DNA from: Oxalobacteraceae bacterium CAVE-383
GTDB lineage: Bacteria; Pseudomonadota; Gammaproteobacteria; Burkholderiales; Burkholderiaceae_D
Direction of reading: 5' to 3'
Length of the DNA: 64,000 bases
Assembly: GCA_004134995.1 (NCBI GenBank)
Contig: REGP01000003.1
Span: 62,001-126,000, forward strand
Shown here: piece by piece, positions 54,716 to 62,794 of the stretch
Layout: every line of letters starts with the position of its first letter
How positions within the stretch are numbered: the stretch's first letter is position 1
Translations under genes and position numbers: made by a program
The notes under the pieces: model-generated
What the model saw: the letters and a program-made list of their open reading frames with translations, nothing else
Told to the model about the DNA's origin: nothing
The model's database searches: none

Positions 54716-55650
54716 ACGAAATGCCTGCTGTTTTTGTAATTTTGAACAAAACGTTGTATTGATGCTTCCAATGTTGTTGTATTGACAAACCCTTTTTGAG
54801 TAAGTGCAGCAGCAGAGTATATGGAACGTGTGTTGACTATGGAACGATGCCTGAACCAAAGCAGGATTTCAAGTAAAAATTGGGGGATCGGTAGTTGCTT
54901 GCACGCATAAGGTTTTAGTGCCAACTCCTGCATGACCATTTGTTCAACCATGCGAAAATTATTTAGACAGTCATATTCATCAGATACGTTTAAAACTTCG
55001 TACTGCGAACACTGCGATGTAGTGGCCATGAATTTGATCGCAGCAGTCACGGTCTCCACTGGCACCAAATGTGTGTGTCGAAACCCATATAGCGAAGAGC
55101 GGAAATAATTGATAATGCCGGGAGCACGTATTAAATCGTTGCAAAGTTTCATCAGCGCTTCGCCACCGAAGCCGAATACAACAGTCGGGCGTAGGATAAC
55201 AACTGGAAAGCGTCCTTGAACCCCATTAAACATCAGTTCAATATCCAGCTTTAAACGGCCGTAATCGGTTATCGGCAGGCAATCCGATTGCTCGGTGATG
55301 ATTGCATCGGTATTGCGTCCATAAACTGATGCTGTGCTGCAATGAATAAAGCGTGCGATATTTTTTTGGGCGCAGATTTCAATCATTCCCGCAGTAGCAG
55401 CGACTGCAGTGGATTGCGGTGTTGAGTTTGAATATCCCAAATTGATGACAATGGCGCCTGGTACCGCCAGTTGTTGCCATATCTGAGGATCTTCTGCATC
55501 GCCACTTATCCAGGTGAGGTTTGGATGAGTGGTATCAACAGCCTCTTTGCTGCGCGTTAACGCCCTTACCGAATGCCCTTCCGCCAGCAAAGTGTCAAGC
55601 ATATGGCGACCGATAAAACCTGTCGCTCCTGTGAGGACGAATAAGCTCAT
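54712..55650 (-). CDS. NAD-dependent epimerase/dehydratase
   Basis: A 312-residue extended SDR with LTGATGFIGRHMLDTL, HCSTASVYG and the YxxxK motif YGRLK. It overlaps both neighbours by four bases. The substrate is not predictable; the place next to GT4 genes suggests it makes an NDP-sugar donor (4-epimerase or reductase). Confidence 0.85.
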   Translation of the reverse strand: MSLFVLTGATGFIGRHMLDTLLAEGHSVRALTRSKEAVDTTHPNLTWISGDAEDPQIWQQLAVPGAIVINLGYSNSTPQSTAVAATAGMIEICAQKNIARFIHCSTASVYGRNTDAIITEQSDCLPITDYGRLKLDIELMFNGVQGRFPVVILRPTVVFGFGGEALMKLCNDLIRAPGIINYFRSSLYGFRHTHLVPVETVTAAIKFMATTSQCSQYEVLNVSDEYDCLNNFRMVEQMVMQELALKPYACKQLPIPQFLLEILLWFRHRSIVNTRSIYSAAALTQKGFVNTTTLEASIQRFVQNYKNSRHFV

Positions 55651-57056
55651 GCCAACATCTTTCGTGCCTCATTGACCAATCTGGTAGCGGCTTGCCCATC
55701 AAGAAGGTATAGGTACCGTTGTCTAAGAGCTGCCCTTTCGGATGCATCTTCGGTGCGATTTGCAAGGTAACGTTTACATGCAGCGGTCAGCTCATCCATG
55801 TCGTGCACGATGGCAATGCCGGAAGAGGTGCGCAGTTCGGCAAGATGCTCCAGATCGTAGGCCCGTGCATGACGGTTGTGGTACGGGAGAGAAGCATCTT
55901 CCCATGCAAGTCCGATGGTCGGCGTGTCCAGCGCGATGGCATCGAGATTAATCGAGCCCGCAGACGCTATGACTACACTGGCGTGGCTGATCAAGGAGGC
56001 CAAATGATCGAGCGGGCCAAGCTCTGGCGCCTCCAGTACCACATTCTTCAGATTGCGTGCCCAACCCCAGCGTGCTTCCCATTGACGATCTTGGGGATGG
56101 CATCGGCATAACAGGACCACATCGTCACCGAATGCACCTGCTGCCGCCAGTGCGGCCAATTGCCGGAATACCACCGGTTCATGCAAGCCCAGTCGTGGCG
56201 CATTGGCCGCAAACAATATGAAACGTTGTGGCGAAGGCAAGCCGATGCGTTGAGATAATTCTTCCCTTCCAATGGTATTGATCTGAGAAAACGCATCCAT
56301 TTGCAACCAGCCGATAATTGAAATTTTCTCTGCCGGAAAATGGTGATATCGCACAAGCTCTTTGAGAACGATGTCGTTTTGCACAACGATCCGCTCGATT
56401 CCCGGGCAAATTGGCCCCTTGGTTGTTGGTTGATCCCAACTGCCGTTGATGCCCAGCACACGAATTTTCAAGTGCCGCGCCGCTAGCGCATAGGGCGTAA
56501 TCATGTGGGTTTGCAGCATTGAGAGAATAATCAGATCCGGCTGCAATTCCGATAACAATTTTTCAACTGGCGCGAAACTCTGCCATCGACTGTAATAAAG
56601 CCGATAGAGAAAATGGTAAATACCCCGGCAGCGTGAAAATGGAAAACCGAATATTTTGGACATCGGCAGACCTTCACGAAGGTAGGTTTTCCGCAAGTGC
56701 CAGGATTGCCGCAACCGTGTCTTGAATCCCTGAAAATCGGAAATCGTATTGATGCGATAGGTCAAACACATGTGGATAAACAGTCCAGCCAAGTAACGCA
56801 TGTAGCGCGTCATTCTAGCGATCCAGGAGATTGCGCCGTACGGGCCATCCCCATGTGAGCGGCGTGGATGAAAATAGGGATACCATATTGCGCCATAGCG
56901 CGCTGCTGTCTCGCGGTCATCGGGATTTGGGGAAATCACAGTCACCGCAGCGTGCATATCTCTGGTCAATATCTGCAGAGCATCTGTTTGTAGAAAATTC
57001 CGGGCCATGAGGGGCGATGGCAATATGACGACAATTTTTGGATCAACTGCACTCAT
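55647..57056 (-). CDS. GT-B-like protein next to NeuA, putative nonulosonate transferase
   Basis: A 469-residue protein I do not recognise confidently. The C-terminal half reads as a GT-B donor domain (LLCRCHPQDRQWEARWG; ISHASVVIASAGSINLDAIALDTPTIGLAWED) similar in pattern to the proteins encoded at 60728 and 62795. Several hydrophobic patches lie in the N-terminal half. It overlaps the cytidylyltransferase gene by ATGA, so transfer of a CMP-nonulosonate is a reasonable guess. No known sialyltransferase motif was identified. Confidence 0.6.
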   Translation of the reverse strand: MSAVDPKIVVILPSPLMARNFLQTDALQILTRDMHAAVTVISPNPDDRETAARYGAIWYPYFHPRRSHGDGPYGAISWIARMTRYMRYLAGLFIHMCLTYRINTISDFQGFKTRLRQSWHLRKTYLREGLPMSKIFGFPFSRCRGIYHFLYRLYYSRWQSFAPVEKLLSELQPDLIILSMLQTHMITPYALAARHLKIRVLGINGSWDQPTTKGPICPGIERIVVQNDIVLKELVRYHHFPAEKISIIGWLQMDAFSQINTIGREELSQRIGLPSPQRFILFAANAPRLGLHEPVVFRQLAALAAAGAFGDDVVLLCRCHPQDRQWEARWGWARNLKNVVLEAPELGPLDHLASLISHASVVIASAGSINLDAIALDTPTIGLAWEDASLPYHNRHARAYDLEHLAELRTSSGIAIVHDMDELTAACKRYLANRTEDASERAALRQRYLYLLDGQAATRLVNEARKMLA

Positions 57057-57769
57057 GTATGCATCGCCAACGGTAATAGACATCGTGCGATTTCGAGATC
57101 GAGCGGCTCATCGATATCAAGTGATGAAAGGTGATCCATTGTGTAGCCTGCAATGCGCTCTCCGTACAGCTTGTTCTTAATCAAAACATCCGTAGCAGAA
57201 ACAATCAGGATCGCCGGCCCGTTGCGAGCGAACAGGACTTCTTTTTCCTGTCGTCTGAATGTCTGTCCTTCAGGCGGCTCAAGAAACAGGGCTTTGTCAT
57301 TGCCGACCCGGCGCATCAGCGATCCCGGCCCCATATTATGGGAAACCGGTACTACGCTGACCAACGTATCGGGAGACAATTGCGAAAATAGTGCCAATGC
57401 TTCCGAGATCTGGTCGCCACGGCGAAATGGAGAGGTCGGCTGTAGATAGGCCACGGCATCATATTGTTCTTGCGCGGCATTGAAATAATCCAGAGCGTGT
57501 CGAATGACATCATGGGCGGAGGCCGTATCACCGGCTATATCGGCAGGACGAAGAAACGGTGCTTCGGCGCCGTACTCTTTTGCAATCGCGGCAATATCGG
57601 CGTCATCGGTCGATACAATAATGCGATTGAGTCCGAGTGATGTTCTTGCCGCCGCGATGGTCCAGGCGATCAGCGGACGGCCACCGAGCTCTGCAAGATT
57701 CTTGCGTGGGATGCCTTTCGAGCCGCCGCGTGCCGGAATGATCGCAAGAATACGGGATGTCGATTTCAT
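57053..57769 (-). CDS. CMP-nonulosonate cytidylyltransferase, copy 2
   Basis: A 238-residue enzyme with IPARGGSKGIPRKNL, IVSTDDADIA, LQPTSPFRRGDQI and DIDEPLDLE. The open frame extends 36 codons upstream, but the ATG at 57769 begins the conserved part. It lies 25 bases after the NeuC gene stop and overlaps the downstream GT-B-like gene. It probably activates the product of the second NeuB/NeuC pair. Confidence 0.92.
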   Translation of the reverse strand: MKSTSRILAIIPARGGSKGIPRKNLAELGGRPLIAWTIAAARTSLGLNRIIVSTDDADIAAIAKEYGAEAPFLRPADIAGDTASAHDVIRHALDYFNAAQEQYDAVAYLQPTSPFRRGDQISEALALFSQLSPDTLVSVVPVSHNMGPGSLMRRVGNDKALFLEPPEGQTFRRQEKEVLFARNGPAILIVSATDVLIKNKLYGERIAGYTMDHLSSLDIDEPLDLEIARCLLPLAMHT

Positions 57770-57794
57770 CGTAGCAACTCCGCGTGGTGGAGCA

Positions 57795-58949
57795 TCAGTA
57801 GGTAATGACCTTATTGATCTCGAATTCGGCAGTCGCCAGGATTTCGGCGATGCGCGGGCCGGCGCTACCGTCCCCATAGATTGGGTTGCATGGGAAACGT
57901 CCTGCTTTCAGTCGATCGCGGATGGCGATAACGATTTCCGGCTGGGTATATCCGGAGTTGATTACATTCTCACCATGTTCGCGTGCAGTCTGGCGCGAGC
58001 CGATATTCACTGCAGGTGTTCCAATGAATGCCCCTTCGCGAATCGCACTGGAAGAATTGCCTATCAGGCAACTTGTCCGAGCCATCAGCGGCATATATAT
58101 TTCAGGGGGAAGATTCTTCACATACCTGAATGGCGCATCGGGATGCTGCTCGCGAAACTTGCGGATACCACGCGACACGTCTTCCGAACCCGCATCCGCG
58201 TTTGGCCATAGCACTAATGTCGGCATGTCGAGTTCAAGGCATGCGCCGAGCGTAGCTGCGATCTGTTGTTCGCCGCTGCCATATTCGCCGGTCACGGGAT
58301 GTTGCGAAACAAGGAGAAAGTTGTCATTCACGTCGAAGTTGCTGCCGACTCCCTCGATGAGCATCTTGCTCTCCGATTGTGCTTCTTTCTTCAGAAAACC
58401 CGCGACCAGATCCATGCGCGGACAGCCGACGTTATGCACTGTTTCCGGACGTTCGCCAAGCCGGATAATACGATCACGTGCATCCGCGGATGCAGGGAAG
58501 TGAATGGTGGCAAATTTGGTGATGGCGTGACGGATATTTTCGTCGATGTTGCCGGAGACCTCACCGCCCATGGTATGCGCCAACGGAATATTCATGTAGG
58601 CCGCGGCCAATGTGGTCGACATGGTTTCAAAGCGATCGCCGACGGTCAGCACCACGTCAGGCCTGAGTTTTTCAAAAATCGTCGGCAACTCGATCAGGCC
58701 AAGGCCTGTCGACTTTGCCATAGTGGCCGGTGTTTCGCCTTCCACCAGCATGAACAAACGCGCATCGATACAAAATCCATCGGATTCCATGATATCGACG
58801 ACAGCCCCATAACGATCCAGCAAGGCCGATGCGGCGGCTACCACCTGCAGCTCCAGCTTTGGATGCTCTTGCACTGCGCGCATTACTGCCTTGATGCTGC
58901 TGTAGTTGGCTCTTGAACCGACAACGATACAAATTTTTCTTTTATGCAT
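57795..58949 (-). CDS. neuC: UDP-GlcNAc 2-epimerase (hydrolysing), NeuC-like, copy 2
   Basis: A 384-residue enzyme with ICIVVGSRANYSSIKAV, VLTVGDRFETMSTTLAAAYM, HTMGGEVSGNIDENIRHA and NSSSAIREGAFIGTPAVNIGSRQ. Related to the NeuC at 43858 but clearly diverged, so a different NDP-amino sugar may be its substrate. It pairs with the NeuB at 59731 and NeuA at 57053. Confidence 0.92.
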   Translation of the reverse strand: MHKRKICIVVGSRANYSSIKAVMRAVQEHPKLELQVVAAASALLDRYGAVVDIMESDGFCIDARLFMLVEGETPATMAKSTGLGLIELPTIFEKLRPDVVLTVGDRFETMSTTLAAAYMNIPLAHTMGGEVSGNIDENIRHAITKFATIHFPASADARDRIIRLGERPETVHNVGCPRMDLVAGFLKKEAQSESKMLIEGVGSNFDVNDNFLLVSQHPVTGEYGSGEQQIAATLGACLELDMPTLVLWPNADAGSEDVSRGIRKFREQHPDAPFRYVKNLPPEIYMPLMARTSCLIGNSSSAIREGAFIGTPAVNIGSRQTAREHGENVINSGYTQPEIVIAIRDRLKAGRFPCNPIYGDGSAGPRIAEILATAEFEINKVITY

Positions 58950-59014
58950 TTCTACTTCCTACAAGGGTTTCTATCATTTGCTTATTCATCATCTATATAC
59001 GAACACAGACTGCA

Positions 59015-59689
59015 TCAGACGCGCTGGATCGAGTAGTCCATCATCATACGTTCCTTATGCCATTCGTCGGCCATGGGAACCGTTGCAAATTCGTGAAAGC
59101 ACGGTGTCCCGAGAGTGAAGTGGAGTAGCTTTGCATCCGGATTGGCGCCAAATTCATCTGGCAGCCAGTTCCACTCAATGGGTAATTCACCGATGTGTTC
59201 GTCTGGAATCCACGTAAAACGGTGTAGCTGGGCGCCAGTGGCGCCCTGCACGAAATCCGACGTCAAAACCGCATTGGCAGGATGTTCGCAATTCCACATG
59301 ACGACACTTGACCAGTTTTTACGAGGATAATCTTCGTTTTTCGATCCTAGATATTTTTCGCTCATGCGTGTCTTATAGTCATGCTTGACAACCATGACAG
59401 CTTTTGATGGATCGCGCATTTCCCATAGTTTGGTGATGTCCTCCCGAAGCAGCATATCGCCGTCCATGAAAATCGCCCAGCCGCGATACCCCATTAAATG
59501 CGGGACCAGAAATCGGCTGTAGATAAAATGGTTGCTGCCGTCGGTGTGCTTCTCTACATAAAATCCCAGATTGCGCAATGCCAAGGGATTTAGCGATACT
59601 GGCTGAGATACTTGGCGCACAATGCTATTGCAACAAACGTGGTAGGCAACGGCTTCCCTCGGATCGTATCCGATAAAAATGGGGATCAT
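59015..59689 (-). CDS. Glycosyltransferase-like protein with DxD motif
   Basis: A 224-residue protein. N-terminal PIFIGYDPREAVAYHVCCNSI and the metal motif FMDGDML suggest a small GT-A glycosyltransferase of a GT8-like type; later SSVVMWNCEHPAN and HFTLGTPCFHE resemble the acceptor side of that group. It is placed between the NeuB and NeuC genes, 65 and 41 bases from its neighbours. The assignment to a specific family is uncertain. Confidence 0.7.
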   Translation of the reverse strand: MIPIFIGYDPREAVAYHVCCNSIVRQVSQPVSLNPLALRNLGFYVEKHTDGSNHFIYSRFLVPHLMGYRGWAIFMDGDMLLREDITKLWEMRDPSKAVMVVKHDYKTRMSEKYLGSKNEDYPRKNWSSVVMWNCEHPANAVLTSDFVQGATGAQLHRFTWIPDEHIGELPIEWNWLPDEFGANPDAKLLHFTLGTPCFHEFATVPMADEWHKERMMMDYSIQRV

Positions 59690-59730
59690 TTATTTTCCTT
59701 GCATTGATGAAAATTGTTTGCTGCTGTTGA

Positions 59731-60735
59731 CTATCTCGAAGCCAGATCAGTCTCCGAAATTAACTTGTCCGCGGCAATGTCAACATGGGCTATGCGTCCA
59801 ATAACCTCGAGGATACGAGCTGCAGGAATGCCGGTGCCGGGTTTTTTGATGCCTAGCATATCCGCTGTAATTACAGTTCCGGCAGAGATTGGGCAAACTG
59901 TCACGACGCTCTTCTCAAAAATTTCCTTCATTTCATGAAAATCGCGAAGGTCGTTTTTGTCCACGGGATTTGCGAGAATTTCGCTGATTTCGCGAATGCC
60001 TTTAACGAGTGCCGAAAACTGCGGAGGTTCTGCGGAATGTCTGGCATCGGAGCCGTACATTGCTCGGCTGAACGTCAGATGTTTTTCCACTACGGTGGCG
60101 CCAAGAGCGACTGCAGCCAGGCAGGCATTGTTTTCCATCGAATGGTCGGAATAACCAACCGGGAGATTCCAGCGTGTATGCATTTCCGCAAGGACGTTCA
60201 AGCCCACGCGTTCCGGCGGGCATGGGTAAGCTGAGGTGCATTGCATAACGGAGAGGCGATCATGATAACGCAGAATCGTCGCGACAGCGGCGTCTAGTTC
60301 CGTCCATGAGCTCATTCCGGACGAAAGTAGTACTGGCTTGCCTGTTTTTGCGATGGTTTCAAGCATCGGAAGGTTTGTGACTTCGCCTGACGGGATTTTA
60401 TAGCGGCTGATGCCTATTTCTTCAAGCATCGCGACAGCCTCGACGGAGAATGGCGATGACATGAATTCGATACCGACATCGGATGCTTGCTTGGCAAGTC
60501 GTTTCCATTGATCAAGCGTAAAACCTGTGCGGGCAAAATATTCGAAGCGCGGCTCACCCTTGAAATACGAGGGCATCGGCGCATCTTTCAATGTCTCGGC
60601 GGCAGGCAAATGTGTTTGAAATTTTACCGCGTCTGCGCCGCATTCTATGGCAAGATCGATCAGGCGTTGGGCGTTGCCGAAACTGCCGTCGTGGACAGAA
60701 CCGACCTCTGCGATGACATAAACTTTGTTATTCAT
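59731..60735 (-). CDS. neuB: Nonulosonic acid synthase (NeuB-like), copy 2
   Basis: A 334-residue PEP-condensing enzyme. VIAEVGSVHDGSF, MSSPFSVEAVAML, KIPSGEVTN, GYSDHSMENN and EKHLTFSRAMYGSDA are visible, with a C-terminal SAF domain. It diverges clearly from copy 1 at 44985, so it probably makes a different nonulosonate (sialic, pseudaminic or legionaminic type cannot be decided). It overlaps the upstream GT-B gene by 8 bases. Confidence 0.92.
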   Translation of the reverse strand: MNNKVYVIAEVGSVHDGSFGNAQRLIDLAIECGADAVKFQTHLPAAETLKDAPMPSYFKGEPRFEYFARTGFTLDQWKRLAKQASDVGIEFMSSPFSVEAVAMLEEIGISRYKIPSGEVTNLPMLETIAKTGKPVLLSSGMSSWTELDAAVATILRYHDRLSVMQCTSAYPCPPERVGLNVLAEMHTRWNLPVGYSDHSMENNACLAAVALGATVVEKHLTFSRAMYGSDARHSAEPPQFSALVKGIREISEILANPVDKNDLRDFHEMKEIFEKSVVTVCPISAGTVITADMLGIKKPGTGIPAARILEVIGRIAHVDIAADKLISETDLASR

Positions 60736-62092
60736 GGGTATGATTTTTGATTAAAGATTCGATCAAGGAAGTGATGCGTTGTACGGCGAAGCCATCAATG
60801 GTCCCGAATGCAACGGATTCTTCTTTTAGTCGTTGGCCGAGGTGTTTGCGCGCACTATCTTGTCGTATTATCGCTGATAATTGCGGCTCAAGATCTGATG
60901 GATTCTCTGACAATAGGAGTGACCGTAATTCGGCAAAAAGCGAATACCTTTGGGTTGCCCAATCCAGGTTGATGCTTGGTATCCCTAACATTGCAGCCCA
61001 ACGTAGCGTTGATGACCAGGAAGCAATAAATACATCTGCTTGTGGAAGAATCTCCGATAGCGGTTTATCTGCAATCAGCAATTTGTACTTTTCGGCCATT
61101 GGACGATAGTCCTCAGTTCGCGCTTTGGGATGAAGGGACAAAATTATCTTGCAGCGTAGACCGTGAAGAATTACAAATAATTGCTCGATTAGCTTGAGAT
61201 GCCGATCCCAAGACATTTGTAGATGCTCGCCCCATTGGGGCAATGCACAAACCAAAACACACTGGCAGCCCGCTTTCGCGATACATGAATCGGTGTCCTC
61301 CGCAGATTTCGCGGGTAATGAGTGACGCTGGGCGGCTAAACGGTCCCATGTCGGCTGGCCAGTGATGCAAAATCGTCGTGGCATATTCGTATGACGTATT
61401 GCTTCGTCGTAATCGATTTTTCCCTGGAGCGCTACCAGATTGGTCATGCCGCCCCCGGCTATCCAAGGGTATGTGTTTGTCATGCGGCATAAAGCCAGTG
61501 CCAGGCTGTCCCACAATGAAAAAAAGATATGGCGTCCAGTGTCTGTTTTCAGCGCATGAAAGGGGTGCCGTCGGGCAAATAGTCGCCGTGCCCATGCAAA
61601 ACACCCGTGATCAAGTGAGTAAGGAGTTCTTTCATGTCGTGTCCATACATCGCTTTCAATCGACGACGAGGCGTAACGGATCATGATAGATGGCAATTTA
61701 CGACTCGTTGCAACCTTTAACCATGTCATTTCCGGATCGATGGCTCTGTCTTCGAACACGATAAGTGCATCGGGTTTGATTTGAGTCAATAGCCGCGAGG
61801 CATTACGCTCTCGTTTGACAATTGCGATGACTGTCCAAAACGTGCGTAACAAGCCATATCTGGCGATCCGCATCCAAATTTGCGATCGGTAAAATATCGC
61901 TGGTTTTGGAGAGTCCATGGCGAAGTTGGCGCCATGTAAACTATCGACAATGACAGAATCGGTCGTAAGATCTCCCGCGACAACGATAGTTGCGCCGCCT
62001 GGCCAATCTTGTTCCAGAGCATCGTACAGGACGCGGGCCTCTTCCAGCATGGCCGATTTCGAAACAAGGAGCAGAGTCCTGAAAACAGACAC
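60728..62092 (-). CDS. GT-B-like protein, putative nonulosonate transferase (paralogue 1)
   Basis: A 454-residue protein. The C-terminal half (ITGQPTWDRL, CALPQWGEHL, LSLHPKARTEDYRP, PQADVFIASWSSTLRWAAMLGIPS) matches in order the protein encoded at 62795, so they are paralogues. The start is probably a GTG at 62092, five bases after the cytidylyltransferase stop with an AAGG site; the open frame upstream belongs to another gene. Being wedged between NeuA and NeuB genes suggests a CMP-nonulosonate or related transferase. Confidence 0.6.
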   Translation of the reverse strand: MSVFRTLLLVSKSAMLEEARVLYDALEQDWPGGATIVVAGDLTTDSVIVDSLHGANFAMDSPKPAIFYRSQIWMRIARYGLLRTFWTVIAIVKRERNASRLLTQIKPDALIVFEDRAIDPEMTWLKVATSRKLPSIMIRYASSSIESDVWTRHERTPYSLDHGCFAWARRLFARRHPFHALKTDTGRHIFFSLWDSLALALCRMTNTYPWIAGGGMTNLVALQGKIDYDEAIRHTNMPRRFCITGQPTWDRLAAQRHSLPAKSAEDTDSCIAKAGCQCVLVCALPQWGEHLQMSWDRHLKLIEQLFVILHGLRCKIILSLHPKARTEDYRPMAEKYKLLIADKPLSEILPQADVFIASWSSTLRWAAMLGIPSINLDWATQRYSLFAELRSLLLSENPSDLEPQLSAIIRQDSARKHLGQRLKEESVAFGTIDGFAVQRITSLIESLIKNHTHE

Positions 62093-62097
62093 AGATG

Positions 62098-62793
62098 TTA
62101 CCTTGCCCGTTGTTTTAATAAAAGATCTGCAATAAGTAGATCGGATTGTGTGTCGATGTCCATGGAATTTTCTTCGGACATTACATAGCCGAATGTTTTT
62201 TCGGTGAAATAGTTCCGTTTTTCGCGTAGCGTGCTGCTGCGCAGAACGTATATGGCGCCGTTGAAAGCATAAGCCGGAGGCAAAATCTGCCGTCTCAAAT
62301 AGCCGCTTTGCTCCGGCCACGTCATGAAGTCTTCCAGGCGCCCAGATCCGTCCAGCCGACGTATCCAAAAGGGATGCACGGGAGCAGGGAAAACACTAAT
62401 GACGCTATCCGCATCATTATCGATAGCCATGCTGATGGCGCCATCGATATCCTCGGCCTGTCTCAGGGGAGAGGTGGGCTGCAGGAGGACAATATAATCC
62501 GGCAAATCTCCATGGGACTCGAGCCAATCCAGTGCGTGCAATATAACGTCGATGTGCGGAGTGTCGTCCTGTGCCAACTCGGGCGGTCTCAAAAAAGGTA
62601 CCTCGGCTCCCGCTCTCTCGCAAATGATGGCAATTTCTGAACTGTCAGTGGAGATGATCGTCCGGTCCAGGATAGATTTCCCCGCCGCGTCAATCGTCCA
62701 CTTGATCAGTGGCTTTTCTCCTGCCAACGCAATATTTTTCCCTGGCAATCCTTTTGAGCCGCCACGTGCTGTAATCAAGCCAACAAATCTCAT
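62098..62793 (-). CDS. CMP-nonulosonate cytidylyltransferase, copy 3
   Basis: A 231-residue enzyme with ITARGGSKGLPGKN, IISTDSSEIA, LLQPTSPLRQAEDID and DIDTQSDLL. The ATG at 62793 begins the conserved part and is 1 base after the upstream gene's stop; the frame is open 20 codons further. It is flanked on both sides by GT-B-like paralogues. It is the third such gene in about 16 kb. Confidence 0.92.
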   Translation of the reverse strand: MRFVGLITARGGSKGLPGKNIALAGEKPLIKWTIDAAGKSILDRTIISTDSSEIAIICERAGAEVPFLRPPELAQDDTPHIDVILHALDWLESHGDLPDYIVLLQPTSPLRQAEDIDGAISMAIDNDADSVISVFPAPVHPFWIRRLDGSGRLEDFMTWPEQSGYLRRQILPPAYAFNGAIYVLRSSTLREKRNYFTEKTFGYVMSEENSMDIDTQSDLLIADLLLKQRAR

Positions 62794-62794
62794 A

